A DNA stretch of 64,000 nt from an uncultured Paracoccaceae bacterium. Its GTDB lineage: Bacteria; Pseudomonadota; Alphaproteobacteria; Rhodobacterales; Rhodobacteraceae. The notes under the pieces were generated by a model. It saw only the letters and a list, made by a program, of their open reading frames with translations, was not told where the DNA came from and did no database searches. The first letter of the stretch is position 1. Every line of letters begins with the position of its first letter. Below are positions 9,076-19,562 of the stretch, in pieces. The translations under genes were made by a program, and so were the position numbers. The stretch is taken from contig CANMWG010000001.1 of NCBI GenBank assembly GCA_947501555.1, positions 2,294,001 through 2,358,000 on the forward strand. The letters are read 5' to 3'.

Positions 9076-10101
9076 TCACCTTTCCGCTTCGGCCAACAGG
9101 CTAAGCCCGATGTCTTTGAGAGCCACTTGTTTCATTGATGCGCCATTCGACCAAGCCGCTGCCGGCATGCCATAGACAACCGATGTCTGTTCGTCTTGGT
9201 TCATCGTACGCGCGCCGGCGTTGCGCAACGCCAATAGGCCGTCCGCGCCATCGCGGCCCATACCGGTGAGAATCGCAGCAACGATGCGCGACGCATAGGG
9301 CGCGGCGGACAAGAATAACTTGTCGATTGAAGGTTTGTGCCCAGACATCGGTGGATCATGACTTTGCCCAAGATATGCCTTGCCGTTGACGGACAAGACC
9401 GCATGATGCTCGTGCCCTGCAACAACATAAACGGTGCCGCTTTCAATGGCTTGGTTGGGCTCAAACATACGAACGCGCGCACCGCAGGACCTGCCCAAAA
9501 CCGCAGCAAGACCATGACCGAAGCCTTGACCTGTATGCTGGACGATGACGGTCGGCGGGCAATCGGCTTCGAAGTCTGCGAGCACCGTCTTAAGAGCGTC
9601 AACCCCGCCCGTGGATGATCCCAGTAGAACCAGACGTCGGTATCTTTTTCGTTTTGATGGTGCCACTGGCTGTTTGGGTTGCTGGGCACTTTGCCTGGCC
9701 TGCATGACTGCGCGCAACTGCGTGATTACGACATGTGGATTGTCGTCAAGCGAGATCGAAAACAGTCCGCCAATTCCGCCTGATGACGGTGCTTGCGGTT
9801 TGCCCCCCGTGGCACAGAGCCTTTCAAACATCATCCAGCGAACATCTAACGCATTGAAGAGCGTGACAATCAGTTCAAAATCGGCATTTTTGTAAAGATC
9901 AGCCGACACCATAACCAAATTTGGCGGGTTGTGTTCCACCTTGTCAAACAACTCCATCAACCCAGGGGCATGCGCAACAATCTTTAGGTTTTCGGCCTTT
10001 TCTAAGATCTGCTGCACGCGCCTTAGATCATTGGCGTAGGGCGTTGCGACGATAATTTTTGCCTCTAGCAATTCAGTGCTCCTGAGTTGATCGACTTCCA
10101 T
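9076..10101 (-). CDS. cheB: CheB-type protein-glutamate methylesterase with degenerate receiver domain
   Basis: 341 residues. The C-terminal methylesterase domain is complete: serine in LGSSTGG (about residue 162), His189 in VQHTGQGFGHG and Asp in TGMGRDGADG. It removes methyl groups from MCP glutamates and deamidates glutamines. The N-terminal receiver is unusual. The acidic pocket reads IIVATPY instead of xxVDDS, and the phospho-acceptor position reads VMVSAD (Ser66) where DVEMP is expected. Classical CheA-dependent phosphorylation therefore looks unlikely. It lies between mcp (18 bp upstream) and cheD. Confidence 0.93.
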   Translation of the reverse strand: MEVDQLRSTELLEAKIIVATPYANDLRRVQQILEKAENLKIVAHAPGLMELFDKVEHNPPNLVMVSADLYKNADFELIVTLFNALDVRWMMFERLCATGGKPQAPSSGGIGGLFSISLDDNPHVVITQLRAVMQARQSAQQPKQPVAPSKRKRYRRLVLLGSSTGGVDALKTVLADFEADCPPTVIVQHTGQGFGHGLAAVLGRSCGARVRMFEPNQAIESGTVYVVAGHEHHAVLSVNGKAYLGQSHDPPMSGHKPSIDKLFLSAAPYASRIVAAILTGMGRDGADGLLALRNAGARTMNQDEQTSVVYGMPAAAWSNGASMKQVALKDIGLSLLAEAER

Positions 10102-10119
10102 TGACCAGGGTCAACAGCT

Positions 10120-12516
10120 TTAGAAATCAATCCAATCACCTTGGGCTACAGCAACGTTCGATCGGCCGCCTGCACTCGCATTGGCGACAGCGGGTGCCGG
10201 AACCGCATCATACTCCACATTGGTTGCGTGTTGGAACTCGACCTCATGGACTTCGCCTCTTGGTGGCGAAACGTTGTGACTGCCGAAACCCGTGCCCGTT
10301 GAGCTACTCGAAACTTCAAACTGACCGACTAGGTCCTGAAGACGGGTGGCGTCACTTTTGAGGACATGACTAGCAGCAGTCGCCTCTTCGACCATGGCCG
10401 CGTTTTGCTGTGTGACCTGATCCAATTGGTTCACACCGAGATTGATCTCACCGAGACCTATAGCCTGTTCTGCTGACCCCGCAGCAATGCTACGGATTAG
10501 CTCAGAGATATGATTGACCCGTTGCACAATATTCCCCAGAGCCGTTCCAGCCCCGCCGACCAAATCAACACCACGTTCAACTTCTTTGGCACTACCACTG
10601 ATCAAAGTTTTGATTTCTTTGGCCGCTTCTGATGATCTTTGTGCCAAGGCGCGCACCTCTGATGCCACCACCGCAAAGCCTTTGCCCGCTTCACCTGCAC
10701 GTGCCGCTTCGACACCTGCGTTCAACGCCAACAGATTTGTCTGGAATGCAATATCGTCAATAACACCGATGATCTGGGATATGTGTTCAGATGATTTCTC
10801 AATCTCATTCATTGCCGCAATTGCATCTGCAACAATCCTGCCACTTTGTTCAGCCTCGCTCTGCGCTTCGATCACTATATTCTCGACCGACTTTGCACCG
10901 TCGGCAGCCGACTTTACGCTTGCGGTCAGCTGATCTAGCGCCGCGGCTGTCTGTTCAAGAGTAGCCGCCTGGTTTTCTGTGCGGTTGGACAAGTCATCGG
11001 AAGACTGGCTGATTTCATTGGCACCTTGCCGGATGCTGCCCGCTGCCTGAACGACATTCATTATGGTGTCGCTCAACTTTTGCAAGGTTTCGTTGAAGTC
11101 TGTCCGCAGGCCATCATATTGCGCACTCAGCTTTTCATCGATGGGCTTTGACAAATTGCCGCCGGCCAAATCGACAAGCCCCCCACGCAACACATCTAGA
11201 ATGCGTTGCTGTTCTGCCTGATCTTTCTTACGTTCGGCTTCTTGATTGGCGGCCGATGCCAGCTTGGATTGAAAACCAACAAGGGTTCGCCCAATATCGC
11301 CGATTTCATCGCCGCGTTCAGTAGCAGAGATTGATAAATCGAAGTCACCTTCAGAGATAGAGAGCATCTGGGCACTAAGCTTGCCCAACGCACGCGTTAC
11401 GGTTCGAATATAGGCGGTAGCTAGGATACCCATGACAGCGATCAGGACGAGCGATGCGAAAGCGATCAAGTTACGTTGTTGGGAAAGATGGGCAAACACT
11501 TCATCTTGTGACACTTCGACAACCAAAGCATAGACAGCACCGTCAAATGAAATCGGTTTTGCTTCTGCAATGACGGACGGATTAGATAGACCGACAGCGT
11601 CATCAACGATCACTGTTTCACCACCAAGGGCGGCTGCGATATGGTCCGTCACTGTGATATAATCAAACGCTTTGGGCCCATCGGCAAACCTGCTGTCGGC
11701 AACAAGATGGCCTGCGTCATCGACGATGAATGTCTCGGCCGTATCAGACAGGCCGGTTGCATTGTTCAAGATCGATGTAAATTCATCAACGTTAACCTGT
11801 ACGATCAAGACGCCTAAAACGTCGCCTGCATCATTCGTAATACGGCTCCCCGCAAATGCGGCCACCGCACCATTACTGGGCTCGTATGCGTCAAAAGACG
11901 AAAAATGTGTGACGTCTTGGGTTTCTTTCAGCGATTTTTCAAAGGCGTGGCCGATTCCTTGTTCTGCCAATGCACCGCTTGTGACACTTTGTGCAAAGTC
12001 GCTTTCCTTAAATACAGAGTAAACGATATCGCCCTCTGGATTGACAAGAAACACGTCATAGAAACTGTTTGTTTCATTAAAGTAGCGCATGAAATCATGA
12101 TAACGGGCATGCACTTCATGATAGGGATGCTCACCCTCAGCCCGATCCAAATTGTGACGCTCTCCCGGGCCATAGGGGCTGAGAGATGTATAGTCCTTGA
12201 AAATATCTTCGCGTACGGCTTCAGGCAAAACCTGCCAATTGGATGCAAATTCATCCATCGCTGACACGACGGATGGGGCGGCAGATAATGTGCGTGTTTT
12301 TAGCGCGATGTTTTCGAACCAGGTTTCCAGCTGATCTGTCCGACTATCTATCAAGAGCTGAAGCTGCAGATTGGCCTGGTACTGTGCCTCTTCGCGGCCT
12401 GTTTTACTTACCAGAACATCCAAACTCAAAGCGACCAGCGCAATCACAACTGCGATGAAAACGGGGAGTCTGAACGACAGCCGTTTTGACGTGGAAGAAA
12501 AAGACATATTGTTCAT
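10120..12516 (-). CDS. Methyl-accepting chemotaxis protein, double-Cache type
   Basis: A 798-residue chemoreceptor. An N-terminal transmembrane helix ([19 protein letters not shown]) is followed by a periplasmic sensor of about 320 residues with dCache-like features ([34 protein letters not shown]). The second helix is [20 protein letters not shown], then come HAMP and the long signalling domain with the hairpin tip [20 protein letters not shown]. The C-terminus ends GDWIDF, compatible with an xWxxF tether for CheR or CheB. It is the first gene of an operon with cheB and cheD. Ligand unknown. Confidence 0.95.
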   Translation of the reverse strand: MNNMSFSSTSKRLSFRLPVFIAVVIALVALSLDVLVSKTGREEAQYQANLQLQLLIDSRTDQLETWFENIALKTRTLSAAPSVVSAMDEFASNWQVLPEAVREDIFKDYTSLSPYGPGERHNLDRAEGEHPYHEVHARYHDFMRYFNETNSFYDVFLVNPEGDIVYSVFKESDFAQSVTSGALAEQGIGHAFEKSLKETQDVTHFSSFDAYEPSNGAVAAFAGSRITNDAGDVLGVLIVQVNVDEFTSILNNATGLSDTAETFIVDDAGHLVADSRFADGPKAFDYITVTDHIAAALGGETVIVDDAVGLSNPSVIAEAKPISFDGAVYALVVEVSQDEVFAHLSQQRNLIAFASLVLIAVMGILATAYIRTVTRALGKLSAQMLSISEGDFDLSISATERGDEIGDIGRTLVGFQSKLASAANQEAERKKDQAEQQRILDVLRGGLVDLAGGNLSKPIDEKLSAQYDGLRTDFNETLQKLSDTIMNVVQAAGSIRQGANEISQSSDDLSNRTENQAATLEQTAAALDQLTASVKSAADGAKSVENIVIEAQSEAEQSGRIVADAIAAMNEIEKSSEHISQIIGVIDDIAFQTNLLALNAGVEAARAGEAGKGFAVVASEVRALAQRSSEAAKEIKTLISGSAKEVERGVDLVGGAGTALGNIVQRVNHISELIRSIAAGSAEQAIGLGEINLGVNQLDQVTQQNAAMVEEATAASHVLKSDATRLQDLVGQFEVSSSSTGTGFGSHNVSPPRGEVHEVEFQHATNVEYDAVPAPAVANASAGGRSNVAVAQGDWIDF

Positions 12517-12882
12517 CCTCTAAAGGCGTAGCGACAGAAATATCGGCGTTCTGTAAATAGTAGAAATGCTAAGAACTAGTTCACGTCGGTGCCATCCAAG
12601 ACAACATCAGGACGCGAGGGGCCGGTGCGTCATGCATCTGCACCGGCCACACAACACAGCAACTGGGCCGGATGACACTTGAATCATAAGGATTTCAAGG
12701 TCTTCCAAGGCGCGCAGCTAAAATCCATAAAATTGCATATATATTTGCGCAGAATCGACGACACACAGGAAATTGGCGATGCCTATGACAAAGCCTCTTT
12801 GCATTCTGCGCATCTGATTGCCCCACTTGCCCCCTCGTCCCGGCTCACCTAAACACAACGCGAAGCCAGGAAGGGAACCGTT
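12517..12882. other. Divergent intergenic region mcp/fabB with strong hairpin
   Basis: 366 bp carrying the promoters of mcp (leftward) and fabB (rightward). A perfect 9-bp stem GGCCGGTGC/GCACCGGCC with an 11-nt loop lies at 12,620–12,648. It is not followed by a T run on either strand, so it is not an obvious intrinsic terminator. AT-rich sequence around 12,720–12,760 is a plausible promoter region for fabB. No gene is seen. Confidence 0.5.
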
Positions 12883-14112
12883 ATGCGACGTGTCGTCATT
12901 ACAGGGTTGGGCATTGTCTCACCCATCGGGAACAATGCAACCGAAGTCACAGCTGCATTAAAGGCGGGCACATCCGGCATCGTTGCCAGCCCCGAAATGG
13001 CCGAGCACGGATTTCGCAGCCAGATCGCGGGAACCTTGAAGATCGATGTCACCGAACATGTGGATAAGCGGACCTTGCGATTCATGGGACCGGGGGCGGC
13101 CTACGCACATATTGCGATGACCCAGGCCATCGCAGATGCGGGACTGGATGAAACAACTGTATCCAACCCGCGGACCGGGCTTGTGGCAGGCTCGGGCGGG
13201 CCATCAACCTCGGCCATGCTGGCAGCACATGACGTGGTCAAAAACACCGGAGCAACCAAGCGGATCGGACCTTTCGCGGTGCCCAAATGCATGTCTTCGA
13301 CAATCTCGGCGAACCTGTCGACGGCGTTCAAAATCAAGGGGATCAACTATTCGATCACCTCGGCCTGTTCGACATCGCTGCATTGTATCGGGAACGCGGC
13401 AGAACAGATCATGATGGGCAAGCAAGACGTCATGTTCGCGGGCGGCGGGGAAGAGCTGGACTGGACGCTATCGTGTCTGTTTGACGCGATGGGGGCGATG
13501 TCCTCGAAATACAATGACACGCCAGACAAGGCCTCGCGGGCGTTTGATGCAAACCGGGACGGGTTTGTGATCGCAGGTGGCGGGGGCATGGTTGTTCTGG
13601 AAGACCTGGACCATGCACAAGCGCGCGGTGCAAAAATCTACGCGGAAGTAACGGGCTTTGCGGCAACATCTGACGGGCACGACATGGTGGCGCCATCGGG
13701 CGAAGGCGGTGAGCGGGCGATGCGCCTAGCGCTGCAAACGATCCCAGAGGGGCGGAAAGTCAGCTATATCAATGCACATGGAACATCGACCCCCGTTGGG
13801 GACGTCGGTGAAGTGGAAGCGGTGCGGCGGGTCTTTGGTCAAGGGACAACGCCGCCCATCAGCTCAACCAAATCCATGACTGGGCACAGCCAGGGGGCCA
13901 CCGGGGCACAAGAAGCGATCTACTGCCTGCTGATGTTGCAGGACGATTTCATCGCACCTTCGATCAACGTCGAGACACTTGATCCAGCGCTGGACCCAGC
14001 AGAAATCGCAACGACATGTGTTGAGAACGCGGGGCTTGATACGGTCATGACAAACTCATTTGGGTTTGGGGGCACAAACGGATCAATGCTGCTGTCAAAG
14101 TTCCAAGGATAG
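12883..14112 (+). CDS. fabB: 3-oxoacyl-ACP synthase I FabB
   Basis: Condensing enzyme that elongates cis-3-decenoyl-ACP made by FabA, needed for unsaturated fatty acids. It has 409 residues. The nucleophile is Cys162 in [10 protein letters not shown], with the two histidines in [11 protein letters not shown] and [11 protein letters not shown], as expected of KAS I. fabI follows 4 bp downstream. An AGGAAGGGA purine-rich site precedes ATG 12,883. Separation from fabA by 7 kb of accessory DNA means it needs its own promoter. Confidence 0.96.
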   Translation: MRRVVITGLGIVSPIGNNATEVTAALKAGTSGIVASPEMAEHGFRSQIAGTLKIDVTEHVDKRTLRFMGPGAAYAHIAMTQAIADAGLDETTVSNPRTGLVAGSGGPSTSAMLAAHDVVKNTGATKRIGPFAVPKCMSSTISANLSTAFKIKGINYSITSACSTSLHCIGNAAEQIMMGKQDVMFAGGGEELDWTLSCLFDAMGAMSSKYNDTPDKASRAFDANRDGFVIAGGGGMVVLEDLDHAQARGAKIYAEVTGFAATSDGHDMVAPSGEGGERAMRLALQTIPEGRKVSYINAHGTSTPVGDVGEVEAVRRVFGQGTTPPISSTKSMTGHSQGATGAQEAIYCLLMLQDDFIAPSINVETLDPALDPAEIATTCVENAGLDTVMTNSFGFGGTNGSMLLSKFQG

Positions 14113-14116
14113 TATC

Positions 14117-14908
14117 ATGACAATCTCAATGCACGGAAAGCGCGGCCTGATCATGGGCGTAGCGAACGAACGGTCGATTGCATGGGGGATCGCCAAGGCG
14201 ATGCATGATGCAGGGGCTGAACTGGCGTTCAGCTATCAAGGCGACGCCTTCGGGAAACGGCTGGAACCGCTGGCCCAATCGCTGGGGGCGAACATGATGG
14301 TCGACGTCGATGTCACCGATGACGACAGCATGGACGCAGCCTTTGCCCTGATCAAAGAGAGCTGGGGAACACTGGATTTCGTGGTGCACGCCATTGCGTT
14401 TTCGGACAAAAGCGAACTGACGGGGCGGTTCATCAACACCAGCCGGGAAAACTTCAAGAACTCGCTGTCGATCTCGTGCTATTCATTCATCGACGTGGCC
14501 AATCGGGCAGCGCAATTGATGCCGGACGGGGGATCATTGCTGACACTGACCTATCAAGGCAGCAACCGGGTGACACCATTCTATAACGTGATGGGCGTGG
14601 CCAAGGCGGCGCTGGAAAGTGCAACGCGGTATCTTGCGAATGATCTGGGCCCCCAAGGGATCCGGGTGAATGCAATCAGCCCCGGACCGATGAAGACGCT
14701 AGCGGGGGCGGCGATCGGGGGGGCGCGCCGGACCTATAGACACACCGAGGAAAACGCGCCGATGCGGGCCAATGCGACGCTTGAGGCCGTGGGAGGCACG
14801 GCCGTCTATCTGGCATCAGACGCCGGGGCGTGCACAACAGGGGAAATCATCCGGGTTGACGGTGGGTTCCACGTGCTCGGGATGCCGCAGCTAGATCATT
14901 TAGTCTAA
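14117..14908 (+). CDS. fabI: Enoyl-ACP reductase FabI
   Basis: NADH-dependent enoyl-ACP reductase of the SDR type, the last step of each elongation round and the target of triclosan. The 263 residues match E. coli FabI. Catalytic Tyr156 and Lys163 lie in YNVMGVAK, the cofactor loop is GVANERSIAWGIA, and DGGF is near the C-terminus. I chose ATG 14,117, 4 bp after the fabB stop, because an upstream in-frame extension would overlap fabB and lacks homologous sequence. Co-transcribed with fabB. Confidence 0.95.
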   Translation: MTISMHGKRGLIMGVANERSIAWGIAKAMHDAGAELAFSYQGDAFGKRLEPLAQSLGANMMVDVDVTDDDSMDAAFALIKESWGTLDFVVHAIAFSDKSELTGRFINTSRENFKNSLSISCYSFIDVANRAAQLMPDGGSLLTLTYQGSNRVTPFYNVMGVAKAALESATRYLANDLGPQGIRVNAISPGPMKTLAGAAIGGARRTYRHTEENAPMRANATLEAVGGTAVYLASDAGACTTGEIIRVDGGFHVLGMPQLDHLV

Positions 14909-14959
14909 ACAGGCGAGCCACATTCTGAACAATCGGGGCCTGATTCTATGGTCCTGACG

Positions 14960-16258
14960 CTAATCCACAGAACCCGACACAGGACCGGACACGGGCAATT
15001 CAATTGCGGCTTGAAAGCCGCCTCCCTCAAGATTGGATAGGTCTAGGTTGCCGCCGGATTGCGAGGCAAACCCCTTGACCATGGACAGCCCAAGCCCGGA
15101 TCCCTGCCCTACCGGTCTGGTGGTAAAAAACGGCTCCGAGGCGCGAAACAAAACATCTGGCGTCATGCCAGCGCCGGAATCGGTGACTTTGATCCGTACC
15201 GTGCATTTGGTCTGTTGGCTGGCACATAGCCGGATATGGCCGGGCTGGTCACCGATTGCCTTTTGAGCATTTATGATCAGGTTCATCAAAGCACTCTCCA
15301 ACAGGGTGCGATCCACAAAAAGATCAGCGTCAATTGAAACATCCAGGACATCCAATTGAATATTCGCAGGAAGCACCCTTTGCCAAAGCGCATCAAGGCT
15401 CGCAAACACAGTGCAAAGAGCGACTTTTGACAAACGCAGGTCGGACTTTCTGCCATAGGCAAGAAGCTGGCGAACCAGCCGGGCACTTTTATCGGAGGCG
15501 GCTTTCGCCTCGGACAGAAACTCCTGGTTTTCTAAATTGTCCGGGTCCTGCATGACCAACTCGATATTGCCATTGATAACAGTGAGCAGGTTGTTGAAGT
15601 CATGGGCGACGCCGCTGGCCAATTGGCCCAGTGCAAGCATCTTCTGGTTCTGGATCTCTTCACGGGATTTTGCAGCCAAGGTCCGGTTGACGGAAATGAT
15701 CTGCCGAAAGCTCACAAAGAAGTAGACGCAGGAACACAATCCTCCCAAAACGTTCAACGCGGCACCACCGGGTGTTGCAGCAAACCACGCCGAGATGATT
15801 GTCACCGAAAGCCCCGTACCGGTGACCGCCAAAAAATCGACAATGGCAGAATAGCTGAATTCCACATTGCGCGACAAGCAATGTAGCGCCAAGCCCAAGA
15901 CCCCGCAGGCGGCAAGCAGTACGAAATCGCCATCGCCAAGTGTCGCAATATAGATCAGCATGCCGCAATACCATGCAGAGACCAGGGAACTTGCACAGGC
16001 GCATAAGATGAGATCACATTTCGTCGCGTCGCCTGACTTGCGGCGCAAAAAGCCAAAGACGAAGACAACATTCATCAGCGAATAGCCGAAGCACCACACA
16101 AGCATAACGATTTGACCTGTTGCGAGCCAAAGCGCCACACCACAGACCATAATGATAGCCATCCGGGCAACGATATCCGCCAGGTCGTCCGCATCACCCG
16201 AACGGAAGGCCGCAAACTGAGCGTTCCGCTTCCTTTGCTTTTCATCTTCTGATTGCAT
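14960..16258 (-). CDS. Membrane sensor histidine kinase
   Basis: About 432 residues from ATG 16,258, chosen because GGAGGT lies just upstream; a longer frame would extend to 16,447. The N-terminal half has about six hydrophobic helices (for example MAIIMVCGVALWLATGQIVMLVWCFGYSLM). The dimerisation/phospho-His motif is GVAHDFNNLLTVI, followed by an HATPase domain with NLIINAQKA, DSGAGM and GSGLGLSMVKGF. The HDFNN form is typical of HisKA kinases of the NtrB-like group. No response regulator gene is adjacent, so it is an orphan; the signal is unknown. Confidence 0.9.
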   Translation of the reverse strand: MQSEDEKQRKRNAQFAAFRSGDADDLADIVARMAIIMVCGVALWLATGQIVMLVWCFGYSLMNVVFVFGFLRRKSGDATKCDLILCACASSLVSAWYCGMLIYIATLGDGDFVLLAACGVLGLALHCLSRNVEFSYSAIVDFLAVTGTGLSVTIISAWFAATPGGAALNVLGGLCSCVYFFVSFRQIISVNRTLAAKSREEIQNQKMLALGQLASGVAHDFNNLLTVINGNIELVMQDPDNLENQEFLSEAKAASDKSARLVRQLLAYGRKSDLRLSKVALCTVFASLDALWQRVLPANIQLDVLDVSIDADLFVDRTLLESALMNLIINAQKAIGDQPGHIRLCASQQTKCTVRIKVTDSGAGMTPDVLFRASEPFFTTRPVGQGSGLGLSMVKGFASQSGGNLDLSNLEGGGFQAAIELPVSGPVSGSVD

Positions 16259-16534
16259 TTTACCTCCGGAAATTACTTTTCCGTGTAAAGGCTCAGCAAG
16301 CAAGAGACAGAATACAGAAAAATAGTCTAAAATCTGCACTGCTGTAATCAGAATGGTCCATGAAAGCGGTTGCGCAACGGTCGGCGCATTATAGAGCGGG
16401 CGCAGCGCACTATATACAGAAGCATTCTGTACAGGTTCTGTACGCATTTTTCATGGCAAAAATGGCGCCACTCCCCTGTGTTAACAGACGATTCGCGCAT
16501 TTTCCTGCGTCGCTGGTCAAACGGTAAACAAAAT

Positions 16535-16969
16535 CTAAACGGAATCGATCCCCATGATCTCGATAGCGAAGGTCAGATCCTGACCGGCCAGCGGGTGGTT
16601 GGCGTCCAGAGTGACTTCGGTCTCTGTGACCTCAGCCACTGTGACAGGGACGACCTGACCCTGCGGGGTTTGCATCTGCAACTGAGTGCCGACTTCCAGT
16701 GGAATCGTGTCAGGAATTTCACCGCGTGGGATCGCCTGACGGGCATCGGGATTGTGATCACCATAGGCCTCTGCACAAGGCACATTGACGGTTTTTGTAT
16801 CCCCCACAGCCATACCCGCAATCGCCGCATCAAGGCCTTTGATGATCTGGCCTGAACCCAGCACAAACTCCAAGGGATCCCGCCCCTCCGAGCTATCGAA
16901 TTGATTGCCGTTGTTCAACGTCCCGGTATAGTTCATGCGGACGGTGTCACCTACTTTGGCTTGGCTCAC
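16535..16969 (-). CDS. FKBP-type peptidyl-prolyl cis-trans isomerase (SlyD-like)
   Basis: A cytoplasmic prolyl isomerase of about 144 residues. The FKBP signature is MNYTGTLNNGNQFDSS…LEFVLGSGQIIKGLDAAIAGM, followed by an inserted IF domain (AYGDHNPDARQAIPRGEIPD) and NHPLAGQDLTFAIEI, as in SlyD. The histidine-rich metal-binding tail of E. coli SlyD is absent. GTG at 16,969 gives the expected beginning SQAKVGDTV; the upstream part of the frame does not resemble the family. It is divergent from the dehalogenase gene. Confidence 0.88.
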   Translation of the reverse strand: MSQAKVGDTVRMNYTGTLNNGNQFDSSEGRDPLEFVLGSGQIIKGLDAAIAGMAVGDTKTVNVPCAEAYGDHNPDARQAIPRGEIPDTIPLEVGTQLQMQTPQGQVVPVTVAEVTETEVTLDANHPLAGQDLTFAIEIMGIDSV

Positions 16970-17098
16970 TGGTTTGTTCTTTCGGTTGAAAACAGGGATT
17001 TGTGGCACGCTAAGCAGGTCGGCCAGGCATTGCAAACGGCTTTGCCCCTTTTCGGCCCCGCACACCCGTGACACAGTTGGACAGAAGCGGAGAATTAG

Positions 17099-17776
17099 AT
17101 GCCCATCACAACATATGTATTTGACGCCTACGGCACTCTTTTTGATGTAGGGGCTGCAGCGGCCCAAGCTGCGGCGGAACCAGAACATGAAGCCTTATCA
17201 AAGGTTTGGCCTTCCATCGCCCGAGATTGGCGGCTCAAACAACTGCAATACACTTGGCTGCGCGCCGTGGCCGATCAGCACTGCGATTTCTGGCAGGTCA
17301 CGCAAGACGGGTTGGATTGGGCGCTTGAGGCAAACGGATTGACCAGCCCCGCCACCCGCACCCGACTGCTGGAACTTTACTGGGAATTGGCTGCCTACCC
17401 CGAAGTGCCCAAAATGCTGGCCACGCTCAAGGCACGGGGGATGGCCACGGCGATCCTGTCGAACGGATCACCTGACATGCTGAACGGGGCGGTATCCTCC
17501 GCTGGGATCGGCGATGTACTGGACGCTGTTCTCTCCGTTCAAGACGTGGGCGTATTCAAACCTGATACCCGGGTCTACGACCTTGTAGGCAAGCATTTCG
17601 GATGTGCGCCAGACGAGGTTTTGTTCGTCTCTTCAAACGGTTGGGATGCTGCGGGGGCCGCAGCTTACGGATTTCAAACTGTCTGGGTCAACCGCGCAGG
17701 CGAACCCATGGACAGGCTCTACGGCACCCCCAGCCATGTGCTGAATGACCTTACCACAATCCCGGATTTCACCTGA
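17099..17776 (+). CDS. (S)-2-haloacid dehalogenase type II
   Basis: HAD-superfamily hydrolase that replaces the halogen of L-2-haloacids with inversion, giving D-2-hydroxyacids. Motif I is FDAYGTLFD with nucleophile Asp9, motif II SNGSPDML, the Lys is in FKPDTRVYDL, and motif III is SSNGWDAAGAAAYG. All are diagnostic for the L-DEX group, and 225 residues is standard. It is the first gene of a tightly packed operon: its TGA overlaps the ATG of the next hydrolase. The natural substrate is not proven. Confidence 0.9.
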   Translation: MPITTYVFDAYGTLFDVGAAAAQAAAEPEHEALSKVWPSIARDWRLKQLQYTWLRAVADQHCDFWQVTQDGLDWALEANGLTSPATRTRLLELYWELAAYPEVPKMLATLKARGMATAILSNGSPDMLNGAVSSAGIGDVLDAVLSVQDVGVFKPDTRVYDLVGKHFGCAPDEVLFVSSNGWDAAGAAAYGFQTVWVNRAGEPMDRLYGTPSHVLNDLTTIPDFT

Positions 17777-18594
17777 TGCCAACGTTCCAATCCACCGACG
17801 GGGTCAACCTGCACTACACCGACGAAGGCACGGGCACCCCGATCATCGCCCTGGCTGGCCTGACCCGAAATGGATCAGATTTCGATCACGTCGCGCCCCA
17901 CCTAGAGGGTCGGCTGATCCGGCCGGATTATCGGGGACGCGGACAGTCTGACTGGGCTGATCATCACACCTATACCATCCAGCAAGAGGCACAGGATGTG
18001 CTGACGCTGATGAACCATTTGGGGTTGGAAAAGGCAGCGATATTAGGGACGTCGCGTGGAGGGCTGATTGCCATGATGCTCGCCGTGACAGCCAAGGGTC
18101 GGTTGCTTGGCGTGGCCTTAAACGATATCGGACCGGTGATTGCAGACAAAGGTTTGGATATCATCAAAGACTACATCGGACGCAATCCTGCACAAAAAAC
18201 CTATGTTGAAGCCGCCGAAGCACGGGCAAAACTCTGGACTCATTTCGAGGATGTCCCAATGGAGCGCTGGCTGGCCGAAGTCCGGGCGCACTACGCCGAA
18301 ACCGCAGACGGGTTGGTCATACGATACGACCCAAAACTACGCGACGCGGTATTGGAAGCAGGGGCACAACCCACGCCTGACCTTTGGCCGCTGTTTGATG
18401 CTCTGGACGGGTTGCCACTGGCACTGATCCGTGGTGCGAACTCGGACCTTCTCAGTTCGGAAACAGCCGAAAAAATGGCGTGCCGCAGGCCCGATATGAT
18501 CAAGATTGACGTGCCAGGGCGCGGCCATGTGCCTTTTTTGGATGAGCCTGAAGCATTGAATGTACTACAAGAATGGACGGAACAACTGACATGA
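17776..18594 (+). CDS. Alpha/beta hydrolase
   Basis: A soluble 272-residue hydrolase. The oxyanion segment is ALAGLTRNGSDF, the nucleophile elbow GTSRGG, a downstream acid lies around LIRGANSDLL, and the catalytic His is in GRGHVPFLDEP. The DYRGRGQSDW segment is typical of the family. Overlaps of one base with the dehalogenase and 4 bp with the dehydratase suggest co-translation. Ester, lactone and haloalkane substrates are all possible. Confidence 0.85.
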   Translation: MPTFQSTDGVNLHYTDEGTGTPIIALAGLTRNGSDFDHVAPHLEGRLIRPDYRGRGQSDWADHHTYTIQQEAQDVLTLMNHLGLEKAAILGTSRGGLIAMMLAVTAKGRLLGVALNDIGPVIADKGLDIIKDYIGRNPAQKTYVEAAEARAKLWTHFEDVPMERWLAEVRAHYAETADGLVIRYDPKLRDAVLEAGAQPTPDLWPLFDALDGLPLALIRGANSDLLSSETAEKMACRRPDMIKIDVPGRGHVPFLDEPEALNVLQEWTEQLT

Positions 18595-19562
18595 ATATCG
18601 ACATGATCCGGGCGGCAGCCCAGCGCATCCAAGGCCACGCGCGGCGCACCCCAATCCTGACGTCGCCCTTCCTCGATGAGATCGCGGGTCGGCGTGTTTT
18701 TGTGAAAGCCGAATGCCTGCAACACACCGGATCGTTCAAGTACCGGGGTGGGCGATCGGCGGTGTCCGCGCTTACCGATAACGCGCTGAAAACAGGGGTG
18801 ATTGCCTATTCCAGCGGCAACCACGCCCAGGGCGTCGCCCTCGCCGCCCGCCAACATGGCGCGCCTGCGGTGATCATCATGCCTGCCGACGCGCCGACCG
18901 TCAAAATCGAAAATACCAAGGCTTTGGGCGCCGAGGTCGTGCTTTATGATCGCGCCAATGAAGACCGAAACGTGATCGGCGCGCGGCTATCCGAAGAGCG
19001 CGGGTTGACCCTGATCAAACCCTATGACCACCCCCAAGTCCTCGCCGGGCAAGGGACCTGTGGTTTGGAAATCGCCGAAGATATGAACGCGTTAGAGGTC
19101 ACAGAGGCCGATGTCGCCGTCTGCTGTGGCGGCGGGGGTCTGACCTCAGGGATTGCCCTTGCACTGGCCGCAGATGCGCCGGGGCTGCGCGTCCGTCCTG
19201 TCGAACCGGAAGGCTTTGACGATGTCGCCCGCTCGTTGATTAGCGGCAAGATCGAAAGCAACGACCGGGCCAGCGGTTCCCTTTGCGATGCGATCATCAC
19301 ACCGCAGCCGGGTGACCTGACCTTCCCCATCATGCAGGCCCATTGCGGCCCGGGTATCGTCGTGACCGAAGAGGAGTGCCTACGCGCCGTGGCCCTTGCC
19401 TTTGAACGGCTGCGTGTCGTGGTCGAACCCGGCGGGGCAGCGGCCTTGGCAGCGGCCCTATTCCATCCTGAAACATTTGAGGGCGACGCGGTGATCGCTG
19501 TCGCGACCGGGGGCAATGTCGATGCTGCCGTCTTTGCGCAAGCCTTGGAAACTCTTTCATGA
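18591..19562 (+). CDS. PLP-dependent threonine/serine (or hydroxyaspartate) dehydratase
   Basis: Fold-type II PLP enzyme, 323 residues from ATG 18,591. Lys50 in TGSFKYRG forms the Schiff base, SSGNHAQG binds substrate, and the phosphate-binding Gly-rich loop is CCGGGGLTSG. It lacks the C-terminal ACT regulatory domain of biosynthetic IlvA, so it resembles catabolic threonine dehydratase or threo-3-hydroxyaspartate ammonia-lyase. ATGA overlaps link it to both neighbours in the operon. Confidence 0.85.
   Translation: MNIDMIRAAAQRIQGHARRTPILTSPFLDEIAGRRVFVKAECLQHTGSFKYRGGRSAVSALTDNALKTGVIAYSSGNHAQGVALAARQHGAPAVIIMPADAPTVKIENTKALGAEVVLYDRANEDRNVIGARLSEERGLTLIKPYDHPQVLAGQGTCGLEIAEDMNALEVTEADVAVCCGGGGLTSGIALALAADAPGLRVRPVEPEGFDDVARSLISGKIESNDRASGSLCDAIITPQPGDLTFPIMQAHCGPGIVVTEEECLRAVALAFERLRVVVEPGGAAALAAALFHPETFEGDAVIAVATGGNVDAAVFAQALETLS

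Noticed and set aside
12620-12648. Intrinsic terminator after a fabA transcript
   Set aside because: The hairpin lacks a T run on either strand and lies 7 kb from fabA, upstream of two divergent genes.
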